Below are positions 1 through 7,112 of a DNA stretch of 9,363 nucleotides, piece after piece (within the stretch, counting starts at the first letter, position 1; each line of letters opens with the position of its first letter). Location of the stretch: NCBI GenBank assembly GCA_964625525.1, contig CAZVEE010000111.1, forward strand, positions 1 to 9,363. Reading direction: 5' to 3'. This DNA comes from CAZVEE01 sp964625525 (GTDB lineage: Bacteria > Pseudomonadota > Alphaproteobacteria > JAJFIK01). Under the pieces are notes generated by a model that saw only the letters and a program-made list of their open reading frames with translations, was not told the origin of the DNA and did no database searches. The position numbers and the translations under genes are program-made.

Positions 1-53
1 TGCGACCACCAACGAACCACGCACATACGGTCTCACCGCAAGGAAATCATTCT

Positions 54-100
54 AGAGCGCTTTCAGGAAAAGTGTGCGCGGTTTTCCGCCCGGAAAGCGC
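54..100. repeat. Dispersed palindromic repeat, left copy
   Basis: The element is a long imperfect palindrome. Outer arms GCGCTTTC (57-64) and GAAAGCGC (93-100) pair perfectly, and inner arms GGAAAA and TTTTCC also pair across a G+C-rich centre. A second copy lies in inverted orientation at 9077-9123 and matches this one at 41 of 47 positions by hand alignment. Repeats of this type (AGGAAAAGTGTG...CGGTTTTCC) are, from general knowledge, widespread between genes in alphaproteobacteria. It lies in the non-coding stretch 1-279 beyond the 3' end of the four-gene operon. Whether it has a function in transcript ends or is only a selfish repeat cannot be told from sequence. Confidence 0.8.
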
Positions 101-116
101 GCTAAACCAAAGACCG

Positions 117-156
117 AGAGCCGTTTCAATGATCTGGTTTTCATTGAAACGGCTCT
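117..156. repeat. Perfect 16-bp inverted repeat (hairpin)
   Basis: Arms AGAGCCGTTTCAATGA (117-132) and TCATTGAAACGGCTCT (141-156) are exact reverse complements separated by the 8-nt loop TCTGGTTT. No T-run follows on either strand, so this is not a canonical intrinsic terminator, although it could stabilise or end the operon transcript that finishes at 280. It sits 17 bp from the palindrome at 54-100, and the two may be parts of one composite intergenic repeat. Confidence 0.75.
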
Positions 157-236
157 AGCGCACTTCCAAAACGGCCAGGGTCATTGTGAGAGGAAAACTC
201 TGAACTGAATTTGAAGTGCCATTCTGGCGGAGCAGG

Positions 237-281
237 AACGGGGCATGGCGACGGCTGAGGTGTGCTGGTCTGAGCCCCGTT
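237..281 (-). terminator. Weak hairpin at the end of the operon
   Basis: AACGGGGC (237-244) and GCCCCGTT (274-281) form an 8-bp inverted repeat around a 29-nt loop, and the right arm overlaps the stop codon of the last operon gene. On the minus strand the stem is followed by CCTGCTCC, not a U-run, so it is at best a weak or Rho-assisted end. It may be a chance pairing. Confidence 0.22.
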
Positions 282-924
282 ATTCCGATAACGCGTTCAT
301 CACCCGGAGGATACTGGGGCTGGTGACAGCGCGCATGTCGTCACAGGTCTGAATGTTCGGATCAAGACCAGGCAGTGAATTGCCATAAAGGCGGAAGTAA
401 CTGCACCAATCGATCCGCGCAAGAACAGCCTTATAGGCATCGAGAGCGCGCGCCTCTCCGGTGGCGGCCTGTAAGGCATCATTGACGTCGGCGAGGCTGT
501 CTTCGACCTCCAGGATGCGCACAGGTGCGGCGGGGAGCGCGGCCACGAAGGTCGCGAAGGCCCCGAAAACTGGATTCCCGGTCCGGTCTGTTTCGGCCAG
601 CAAACGGCCTCGTTCATCCGCATCAAGGCCTTCCGAAAGAAGGCTCAGATGTGCGTTGAGCCGTCCCAGTGTCTCTGCCGCGCGCCCCGTCCGAAGTGCA
701 TAGGCGGCATCAAGGTCAAAGCTGCTTACGATCCCGTTCCAATTATTGACAAGCGCATCATAGCGGTCTTCCGACGGCGGTAAGGTGACGGGACCAGGCG
801 CTTCTTCTCGTCCGTACAGATAGTAGATGCCACCGCCGATCACCACGATGAGCAGAATCAGGATCCAGGTCATACTCCGGCCCCGCCCGCTTTCCGGCGC
901 CTCCTGTTCGGGCTGTTTAGTCAT
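280..924 (-). CDS. Single-pass membrane protein, last gene of the GTPase operon
   Basis: This 214-residue protein is not recognised. Residues 1-18 are polar and contain no cysteine. Residues 20-37 form one membrane helix (WILILLIVVIGG...), and the rest is predicted by eye to be mostly helical, with cysteines only at 174 and 194. The basic residues before the helix (GRGR) suggest that the N-terminus is inside and the C-terminal domain is in the periplasm, where the two cysteines could form a disulfide. The start at 924 is chosen because AGAGGAGA lies 6 nt upstream. An in-frame ATG at 969 would add 15 residues, overlap the preceding gene and lack such a site. It follows the 304-residue membrane protein after 32 bp and is the fourth gene of the operon. 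Its role is inferred only from position: probably a partner of the GTPase. Confidence 0.8.
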   Translation of the reverse strand: MTKQPEQEAPESGRGRSMTWILILLIVVIGGGIYYLYGREEAPGPVTLPPSEDRYDALVNNWNGIVSSFDLDAAYALRTGRAAETLGRLNAHLSLLSEGLDADERGRLLAETDRTGNPVFGAFATFVAALPAAPVRILEVEDSLADVNDALQAATGEARALDAYKAVLARIDWCSYFRLYGNSLPGLDPNIQTCDDMRAVTSPSILRVMNALSE

Positions 925-930
925 CGTCGC

Positions 931-938
931 TCTCCTCT
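931..938 (-). promoter_or_regulatory. Ribosome binding site that sets the start at 924
   Basis: On the minus strand the sequence AGAGGAGA ends 6 nt before the ATG at 924. It favours the shorter 214-residue product over the longer reading frame that opens at 969. Confidence 0.65.
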
Positions 939-956
939 GTTCCAGCCGTTCGCGCG

Positions 957-1871
957 TTAGACACCGCAATCCGCCTCGAGATCATTGATGAAAAACCGTT
1001 CTAAGAGACACAAGTCCTGCCCAGACCAACGGCTTGCAATATTGGCAAGGATCTGATCCTGGCGGCGGATATCGGAGAACGCCACAGCGCCTCTAACCGA
1101 GTCGCCATAAAATCGTGAATATCGTTGCCTTTGAGTTCCGCAAGTGGAACATTCTGGAGGCCAGGGCTCCGCGCTCGCATCACAGGGCAACTCAAGGATC
1201 CAGCCAGGATAGGACACGCGCTGAGCCTGTATCCCGCACTGATGATCCACATAGGAGGCGATGCAACTTCGTCCCCCCTCATCCCTTCCGTCCCAAAGCT
1301 GGCAAAATGCAGCGTCCAGGCTATCTAGCGAGCCTCGACTTTCAGAAGAAACCAGTTCGTCCGGATCTTGTGCAGTGATGACCGTTGCCTCACCGGTCCC
1401 ATCACGCCCGCCCATTTGTGTCCAGAACACCCAGCCCAGAGTTGCGACACCCACCGCAATCATGAGCCAGACAAACACACCCATGATGGAGCGACCGGCT
1501 GTATCTGACCGTGGCTTGGTCGTGCCCTGCGGAATGGCCAGATCAAGATGGAGCGCGTCACCGGCCGCGTCCACCGCAGCAACATATGCATCAACAAGAG
1601 ACGCCACACCACCGGGTGCGGGCTCCACACCAGCCAACCAACCGGCCGTGATCTCCGGGGATTCGCGGCCATAGACATCGGTGGCCTCGTTATAGGCGAG
1701 AAGCAACAGGCCGCCTTCCAGAACCTTAATCGCGGGCTGCTCGTCGGTGAGATCCGCATAATTTCGGCGTAGCACCGCGAGCACCGCCTCGGGAAAGTCC
1801 GGCGCCACCTGCCAGGATGCCGCCTTTTGATCCGCCCAGAAATGACGGGCTAAAGGAATACGGATGGTCAC
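957..1871 (-). CDS. Single-pass membrane protein with a Cys-rich exterior domain, GTPase operon
   Basis: This 304-residue protein is not recognised. Residues 1-118 form a soluble domain without cysteine; it includes a hydrophobic strand (GLLLLAY, 54-60) and a striking NEATDVYGRE stretch (61-70). Residues 129-150 are one membrane helix, preceded by basic residues (KPR, GR). Residues 151-304 contain eight cysteines (190, 203, 212, 230, 241, 244, 288, 302), including a C-S-T-C pair. The even count and one-sided placement point to a disulfide-bonded periplasmic domain with the N-terminus in the cytoplasm. The start codon is GTG at 1871. It overlaps the stop of the GTPase gene by 4 bp (GTGA), which argues for translational coupling and equal supply with the GTPase. 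The N-terminal domain may contact the GTPase domain, but that is inference. Confidence 0.82.
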   Translation of the reverse strand: MTIRIPLARHFWADQKAASWQVAPDFPEAVLAVLRRNYADLTDEQPAIKVLEGGLLLLAYNEATDVYGRESPEITAGWLAGVEPAPGGVASLVDAYVAAVDAAGDALHLDLAIPQGTTKPRSDTAGRSIMGVFVWLMIAVGVATLGWVFWTQMGGRDGTGEATVITAQDPDELVSSESRGSLDSLDAAFCQLWDGRDEGGRSCIASYVDHQCGIQAQRVSYPGWILELPCDASAEPWPPECSTCGTQRQRYSRFYGDSVRGAVAFSDIRRQDQILANIASRWSGQDLCLLERFFINDLEADCGV

Positions 1872-4486
1872 GGGCAGGTCTCCCCGAGCGGACGACCAGA
1901 GAAGCTCACATCATAGTTGCCTTGGTATGGGCCGCTGCTAATAGGGACATTGGTGAGGCGCCCTGTGCGCAGCAGGGTGAACAAATGCACGTCCGTGATA
2001 TTGACCCGCCCATCTATTCGATAGTCCTCCTCACAGCAGTTGAGCCACGCGCTGATCTCGGTATCTGCTCTGCGAACCTTAAAGGGCCGGACCCATTTCA
2101 TGGTGGAATTTCGCCCGCTCCCCTGGCATTNNNNNNNNNNNNNNNNNNNNNNNNNNNNNNNNNNNNNNNNNNNNNNNNNNNNNNNNNNNNNNNNNNNNNN
2201 NNNNNNNNNNNNNNNNNNNNNNNNNNNNNNATAGGGAAACTCTTCATTGAAAGAGCCAAATCGCACATTCAATTGGCTGCGTTGTTGGTACCAACCATCA
2301 CATTCGAAATAGAGAGGCGTTGACGTTGGCTCCACAAGACTCCGAAACTGGAATTCACTTGCGTCGATCCCTTGTGATAACGCCCGGTCATGAACATCTG
2401 CACGACAGATCAAACGGTCCACACGACTTTGCAGGTTTGCCGGTGTCTGATACTTTCGCTCATCGCCGAGGCACTTTGGGATAACCTCTGTGGCAGACCG
2501 CCCCTCAAGGGCCGCCTGCACATTGCGCAGCTCTTGTTCGGTCGTGATATCCCGCACCACATCGGCGAACAGAGCCCGCTCATAGTCCGCAAACTTACGA
2601 TCCATTACTTGCTTGATTTGATCGAGGTCTTCCGGCTCTAAATCACGACAATTCTGCCTAGCCATCTCGGCTCGGAATTCATTGGGGTCCTCGGTTTGCC
2701 GCAACCGAGCCAGTAACTGGCGGACCTCATCCTTCTGAGCCGCCCACTGTTCGCAGGCCCGAAGACGTGGCAGCAGATCCTCCACTTCCTCAAGGCCTTC
2801 AAAACCTCGAAGAGAGTCGATTGGCCCCGCCAACGTCGCAGGCCGGGTCTGCGAGGAGCGGCAAGGGCGAAGCTCCCAATCCTCACCGCTGTTCACCAGC
2901 GCCGCAGCACTGCGCAGCGTTGAGCGCAAGAGTTCCAATTCCTCAAGACGATCGCGCAGCAATGCTGCTTGTTCGGTATCTCGCCGACAGGCAGTCACAG
3001 CGATCTGCTCACGGATGAATGCGATGCGGCCCATCAGGGTGTCATAGCCATCGACTTCACGAAGAGCCCGGGCAATTGTGTTATCGGTGTCGGCGCGAAC
3101 ACCATCCACCTCGTTCTGTACATCTTGAATGCGCCCGTCGATATCAAGACCGACGAAGACAACGGGATGCCATGGCTTTCCTTCTGGGCTAAAGCGCCTT
3201 AGATACTGGTCACCCACCTCGCACAGTTCAATCTCGGATAATTCATCGCCGGTGATCTGTGCAAAGAGGGCCGTTTCCACTCGGCGTTCGTTGACAGCAT
3301 AGGCTGCTCCTGCGATCACGGTCAGGAACACCACAGTACCGAGAACCCGCCCGGTCCACTGAAGAAAGCGTCGGCGCCGTCCGGCAGAAAGTTCTGCCTG
3401 GATCGCCTTGCGCAAATCTGGGTTGCGCACCGTTTCAACGAGCATGGCATTGTCCGCCACGACCTCGCCTTGCGGCCCCGGCAGGCGCGCCGCTTCAAGC
3501 TGGCTGATGACATCCTGGGCATATTCAGCCTCGACGCGATCATAAAGATCACCATAGGTTCCGTTCTCATGTTTATGAAAGCGGATAACATTATAAATCG
3601 TGGACAGATATTCGAATTGGGCCTGAAGCGAACCGCCTTCTTGCAAGTGCGCAATGGCGCGGCCAAAGCGGTCGAATGTGTGGTCAAGCACGAAGTTCAG
3701 CGGATCTGTGATCCGGTGCGGCTGCACGTCATGGGGCTTGGGCACCATCTGCGCCGCATCCGCCGTATTGCCGAATGCTGAGACGGGAAACACGCCAACG
3801 GTACGGAAAAAGGTCGTGATCTTGTCGTAACACTGACGATAAATGGCTACCGATTGCAGGTAGTCGAGCGCCTTGGCATCCTCATCGGCATCACGAAAAT
3901 GGGGGGAGCGATCCCATTTCGTCACCACGATCGCAACGGGGATGGGGAGGCCCTTTTGATCCGGATACGCTTGGCGGATTAAGTTAATGTAGGTGTCCAC
4001 CTCGTTGCGAAACTCTCTCAGAGCCTCGTCGTTGGTATTCTTTTCATATGGAAAGAAGAAAAGCAGACCGGAGCTTTCCTCAATATGCCGGCGTAATTCG
4101 GCTAACGTCTCGTAATAGGCCGGGTCTTGCATGACAAGTTGACGCGCCTGATCGTCGGTGCGGCCAGGCATTTGATCTGCAACTTCACTAATCCGTTGAC
4201 TGAAGGTTCCATCATAGTCCGGAATAGTGAATGGCAGGTCGTAGATCTTATCCCGATAATGCAAATGCAGGGGCGTGATGGTGCCGGCAGTGGCGGCCGG
4301 ACGTTCGCCCCGAGCAATGGTGTCCCATACCCTTTTCAGATACTGCACGGTCTCCGCATCGCTTGATGCGACGGACGGGACTTGACCGAACAATGTGCCA
4401 AGATAGACAGTTTTCCCCGTTTGCCTCGCCCCGCACAGGACAAATTTCACTTCGCCTGTGACCAGTTCCGTCGTAACCGGCTCCAT
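1868..4486 (-). CDS. Membrane-anchored P-loop GTPase (TRAFAC-like), spans an assembly gap
   Basis: The N-terminal domain carries GTPase motifs: Walker A GARQTGKT at 19-26, a DxxG switch (PDYDG, Asp90-Gly93), a TKWD specificity motif at 189-192 after a hydrophobic strand, and SAF at 236-238 as a probable G5. Residues 280-370 look like a helical extension. A basic RRRR run is followed by one membrane helix at about 379-398. Residues 400-750 are helical and coiled-coil-like (for example 500-525 and 560-600), and the last 86 residues look more strand-rich. Cysteines are rare before the helix (18, 219) but number 12 in the visible part after it, fitting a periplasmic, disulfide-bonded C-terminus. 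The 100-N gap replaces residues 753-786 as drawn; the true length is unknown, but both sides stay in one frame. The start at 4486 has GGGGGAT just upstream. It is the second gene of the operon, 44 bp after the secreted protein gene. The motifs indicate GTP binding, probably with hydrolysis. The exact family is uncertain; the overall order resembles the core of TssM of type VI secretion, but no homology is claimed. Confidence 0.85.
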   Translation of the reverse strand: MEPVTTELVTGEVKFVLCGARQTGKTVYLGTLFGQVPSVASSDAETVQYLKRVWDTIARGERPAATAGTITPLHLHYRDKIYDLPFTIPDYDGTFSQRISEVADQMPGRTDDQARQLVMQDPAYYETLAELRRHIEESSGLLFFFPYEKNTNDEALREFRNEVDTYINLIRQAYPDQKGLPIPVAIVVTKWDRSPHFRDADEDAKALDYLQSVAIYRQCYDKITTFFRTVGVFPVSAFGNTADAAQMVPKPHDVQPHRITDPLNFVLDHTFDRFGRAIAHLQEGGSLQAQFEYLSTIYNVIRFHKHENGTYGDLYDRVEAEYAQDVISQLEAARLPGPQGEVVADNAMLVETVRNPDLRKAIQAELSAGRRRRFLQWTGRVLGTVVFLTVIAGAAYAVNERRVETALFAQITGDELSEIELCEVGDQYLRRFSPEGKPWHPVVFVGLDIDGRIQDVQNEVDGVRADTDNTIARALREVDGYDTLMGRIAFIREQIAVTACRRDTEQAALLRDRLEELELLRSTLRSAAALVNSGEDWELRPCRSSQTRPATLAGPIDSLRGFEGLEEVEDLLPRLRACEQWAAQKDEVRQLLARLRQTEDPNEFRAEMARQNCRDLEPEDLDQIKQVMDRKFADYERALFADVVRDITTEQELRNVQAALEGRSATEVIPKCLGDERKYQTPANLQSRVDRLICRADVHDRALSQGIDASEFQFRSLVEPTSTPLYFECDGWYQQRSQLNVRFGSFNEEFPYXXXXXXXXXXXXXXXXXXXXXXXXXXXXXXXXXXCQGSGRNSTMKWVRPFKVRRADTEISAWLNCCEEDYRIDGRVNITDVHLFTLLRTGRLTNVPISSGPYQGNYDVSFSGRPLGETCP
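2131..2230. other. Assembly gap of exactly 100 N
   Basis: One hundred N in a row is the usual placeholder for a scaffold gap of unknown size. It falls inside the exterior part of the GTPase gene. The frame is open on both sides with the 100-N spacing, and the far side ends in the coupled GTGA overlap with the next gene. The two flanks therefore probably belong to one gene, but missing coding sequence or an insertion cannot be excluded. Confidence 0.97.
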
Positions 4487-4530
4487 GTTGATCCCCCACT
4501 CTTTTCCTTCAAATTATGCCTAGATGCGCC

Positions 4531-6612
4531 CTATCTGAGATTATCGCAGGCCACGTCCCGCGCATAAGTCGGTGTGTAGTTCGGCTGCAGAGCATTGGAA
4601 AGCGTCGCTGTGATCACCATCCCGGTATGTACATCTGTGATCACGCGACGCAACTCGGCGAGCGCCGTGTCACCGCCACGAAACTCCTGATACCGCAAGG
4701 CAGCAAAGGCCACGTTTCTGATGGCTGCCTCGGTTGCTTCCTGAACAGTTTCGTTGAAAACGCGGCGTGCCATCCGCCTGCCGACATAGCGAGGTAATTG
4801 CCGCGCCATACTGCGTACTGTTTGTCGAGCGAATTGTGTGGCGACAATGGCGCTGGCCGAGCCACCACTTGTGAGCGGAATTGACACAATGGCGACGACA
4901 TCAATCACGTTAAGAACTGGCTCGATAGCCCCGATAACGAAACGGATGAAATCGTCACGATAAGCACCGGGTGTAAAGCGATGAGTCGCCAAGGTTTCTG
5001 CATCCTGCAGATAGAGCCAATACAATCCGGCATAGTCGATTTCACGGTCCTCAGATGACAGGAACGCTTGGTATATCGACGGATCATATTGCTCCGGAAA
5101 CGACGTCTCTAGAATGTATCGATATTTCGGCCCATCGCGCCCGTAGCTCACAACATCCCGATGATCGACAAAGTCACGAGCGTCTGAATTTGGAGTACCA
5201 ATCCACGCGAAGTAATCAAAGCTGTTGGTACGCGCCTCATGGATTACGGTGAGAAACGCCAAACTTTCCGCTGGGTACGGACCAAGTGTGCTGGTGAGTT
5301 CCTGAAAGACATCCCGGGCGTTCGCGTCACGGATGGAAAAATAGGCGGAAGGACCATTGGTCAGGGCCTCCAGATAAGATCCAAAGGCAGACGTCTGATC
5401 ATTCACCACAGCCCTGGCATCCCGTCCGGCCTCAGCATACCAAGCGGCGATGCGGCCCAGATTGCCCCGCCGCCCGATCTTGATTTCGAAGGTGGGTGCG
5501 GCGCCTTCGCCCCGGCTGCGCTCTTCGCGCGGTTCGAACATGGTGAAACTCACGGCGAGCCGTTCCCGGACGTCGTCAAGGCTGCAAGCGTCTTCACCCC
5601 TCAGAAAACGGCGCAGCGCCGGGGCACCGATCTGGTCCCGTAGATACGCTTCGATCTTCTCAGCATTGCCATGGATAGCCAATGCGTCGGTAAGCGGCCC
5701 GGACAAGACACCGACCAACTCAAGGGCTAAGGCGACATTGTACTGGTCCACCGCTTCGTCGAAGGCCGCGCCCATCACGCGCACATAATCATCCCGCAAC
5801 CCAGCCAGTTCCTGGGCGGAGAAACGCTGCACTTGGGGTACTTCAGTATCATGGGGCGGCAGAAAGTAGATCAGCGACGCAACACCGGTATCCACGTCCA
5901 AAATGCGTGTCAGGCGGCGTTGCTGAAGGATGCGGATAGCGCGCGTAACTCGCTGAAAGGACTGAGCGGCGGTCAAGTTTGGATAGCGAACCGGCGCCAA
6001 GGCTAGCAGGCTGGCAAAGGCCGGATACATATCCGTTGGCAACCCGCTGTCGGAAAAGCGATTGCGCCAGGTTGCAATCTCAGTCCCATCAGACGGATCG
6101 CTAACCACGCTGGCCGCGTAAAAATACGGAAACAGAGCATTCCGGTCGGCGAGCAATTCTAAACGTGCCGCCGGATCGTCTTGCAGCGTCAGGAGCGCCG
6201 CCATAAGCCGGTCCGCGTCATCTGGCACAGCCTCAAGCGCCGATAGATAGGCGAACAGCAATTCTGGCACGATCGGATCCGTCGTCAGTGCCTGGGTCAA
6301 GGTGCGATCAGTGCCAAAGAGCGTTATGGCGCGCGGCACCAGGTGCGGCGTCTCGCCGATGTGGCTGAGCACGTCGTCATTGTTGAGATGCAAAGCATTG
6401 ATGACATGAATGAAGTCACAGCCGTACTCGTCGATCCAGGTCGTTGCAGCATCGGTCTCAATCTCAACTCGTCGATCAAGACGAGGCCCCTCGTCGCAGC
6501 GATCCTCAAGGTCTATTGGCTGGGCGTGCACCGGCACCACGCCCACCCCCGTCAACAGCATCAGTGCAAAGAGCGCACAAACAGTCCTCCACGACACGAC
6601 CGATCGTCCCAT
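4531..6612 (-). CDS. Large secreted protein, first gene of the GTPase operon
   Basis: This 693-residue protein is not recognised. Residues 1-30 are a clear Sec signal peptide: a basic start, the hydrophobic core VCALFALMLLTGVGVV, and a VHA|QP cleavage site. The mature chain has four cysteines (39, 65, 343, 689), an even number that allows disulfides. The middle part is mostly helical, with leucine- and alanine-rich repeat-like stretches (about 110-330). Residues 557-594 form a strongly hydrophobic pair of segments joined by a TSGGS turn, followed by a very basic region (about 600-620). This could insert in or lie on a membrane. The ATG at 6612 is preceded by AGAGGGGGG at good spacing. It opens the operon and probably supplies the periplasmic partner of the three membrane proteins encoded after it. 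No catalytic motif was seen. It could be a structural, sensor or effector-like component. Confidence 0.85.
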   Translation of the reverse strand: MGRSVVSWRTVCALFALMLLTGVGVVPVHAQPIDLEDRCDEGPRLDRRVEIETDAATTWIDEYGCDFIHVINALHLNNDDVLSHIGETPHLVPRAITLFGTDRTLTQALTTDPIVPELLFAYLSALEAVPDDADRLMAALLTLQDDPAARLELLADRNALFPYFYAASVVSDPSDGTEIATWRNRFSDSGLPTDMYPAFASLLALAPVRYPNLTAAQSFQRVTRAIRILQQRRLTRILDVDTGVASLIYFLPPHDTEVPQVQRFSAQELAGLRDDYVRVMGAAFDEAVDQYNVALALELVGVLSGPLTDALAIHGNAEKIEAYLRDQIGAPALRRFLRGEDACSLDDVRERLAVSFTMFEPREERSRGEGAAPTFEIKIGRRGNLGRIAAWYAEAGRDARAVVNDQTSAFGSYLEALTNGPSAYFSIRDANARDVFQELTSTLGPYPAESLAFLTVIHEARTNSFDYFAWIGTPNSDARDFVDHRDVVSYGRDGPKYRYILETSFPEQYDPSIYQAFLSSEDREIDYAGLYWLYLQDAETLATHRFTPGAYRDDFIRFVIGAIEPVLNVIDVVAIVSIPLTSGGSASAIVATQFARQTVRSMARQLPRYVGRRMARRVFNETVQEATEAAIRNVAFAALRYQEFRGGDTALAELRRVITDVHTGMVITATLSNALQPNYTPTYARDVACDNLR

Positions 6613-6625
6613 ATGCCCCCCTCTA

Positions 6626-6638
6626 CCTGCCTTGCAGG
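6626..6638. repeat. Short inverted repeat before the operon start
   Basis: CCTGC and GCAGG (6626-6630 and 6634-6638) flank a 3-nt spacer, just upstream of the operon ribosome binding site. It could be an operator half-site pair or a small leader hairpin. At 5 bp per arm it could equally be chance. Confidence 0.25.
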
Positions 6639-6752
6639 CTTATAGCTGTATGCTCACGCCCCTTTTCTACTCACGCGCACTTTAACTAGATCTTTCATCA
6701 GGGTCAGACCGGCCCGCAATGCGGATCCGGCCATCTCCGTCATACCCGTAAA

Positions 6753-6781
6753 ATTTGGAGACACACGCTGACGATTGTCAA
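6753..6781 (-). promoter_or_regulatory. Possible operon promoter
   Basis: On the minus strand a consensus TTGACA (6781-6776) is followed after 17 nt by CCAAAT (6758-6753), a poor -10 element matching TATAAT at three of six positions. It would give a leader of about 130 nt before the start at 6612. The perfect -35 hexamer is the only real support. Confidence 0.25.
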
Positions 6782-6895
6782 ACGCAATCGGACAAGCAGC
6801 GGGTGACTGGGTTCTGTTGCATTGAGATTGTAGCGAGACGCGCTTCGTCCTTCGGGTGCTGAAGGGGGGAGAGGTTCAGACCACAAACGCAATCG
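6779..6895. repeat. 12-bp direct repeat pair
   Basis: CAAACGCAATCG occurs at 6779-6790 and again at 6884-6895, 105 bp apart. The second copy lies in the IS630-like relic. The repeat may reflect an old duplication or rearrangement of mobile-element sequence. Confidence 0.5.
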
Positions 6896-6969
6896 CAGGC
6901 TGTCTTGACGCCTTCACGCCGAGAGAACGCACCAACCACTTTATAGCCGCAGGCTACGAACCGGAATAA
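6883..6969 (+). pseudogene. Relic of an IS630-family transposase C-terminus
   Basis: In one plus-strand frame, 28 codons ending in TAA read TNAIAGCLDAF, then TPRERTNHF, then IAAGYEPE. This matches the typical ending of IS630-family DDE transposases, which close with a pattern like LLDAFTPxECANYFxxAGY. A stop codon and unrelated sequence lie further upstream in the same frame (TGA near 6823), so only the tail of the gene remains, with no start codon or DDE residues. The call rests on memory of the family pattern, not on a search. The antisense reading of this same stretch also looks protein-like and should not be taken as a gene. Confidence 0.5.
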
Positions 6970-7016
6970 AGTCAGTATGCGAGCTTTGGGGGGCCCGTTC
7001 AGACTGCTGGCGAGCC

Positions 7017-7039
7017 GCATCTGAATGGAACACAGATGC
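7017..7039. repeat. 7-bp inverted repeat
   Basis: GCATCTG (7017-7023) and CAGATGC (7033-7039) pair perfectly around a 9-nt loop, shortly after the transposase relic and before the phosphatase-like gene. It could be a leftover of an element end or a leader hairpin. No T-run follows. Confidence 0.35.
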
Positions 7040-7112
7040 CCGATCACGCCCGCGCGCGAGGCCTTATGCGGCGGCGATGATGTGGTAGGGTCATCGTCCA
7101 CAACATGAAGCG

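Larger units (their letters stand above)
6613..7112. other. Divergent intergenic region with mobile-element debris
   Basis: These 500 bp separate the minus-strand operon from the plus-strand phosphatase-like gene. They hold a possible operon promoter (6753-6781), a small inverted repeat next to the operon ribosome binding site (6626-6638), a relic of an IS630-type transposase end (6883-6969), a 12-bp direct repeat (6779-6790 and 6884-6895) and a 7-bp inverted repeat (7017-7039). I saw no tRNA or other RNA gene and no convincing promoter for the phosphatase-like gene. Confidence 0.6.

Noticed and set aside
117..156. The perfect hairpin taken as the operon's intrinsic terminator.
   Set aside because: No U-run follows on either strand and it lies over 120 bp beyond the last stop codon, so it is listed as a repeat instead.
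925..969. N-terminal extension of the last operon gene to 229 residues.
   Set aside because: The upstream ATG lacks a ribosome binding site and overlaps the preceding gene. The ATG at 924 has AGAGGAGA at ideal spacing.
6810..6830. GGTTCTGTTGCA, which resembles the terminal inverted repeat of IS6-family elements.
   Set aside because: The match is about 11 bases, there is no partner end in inverted orientation nearby, and no IS6 transposase sequence was seen.
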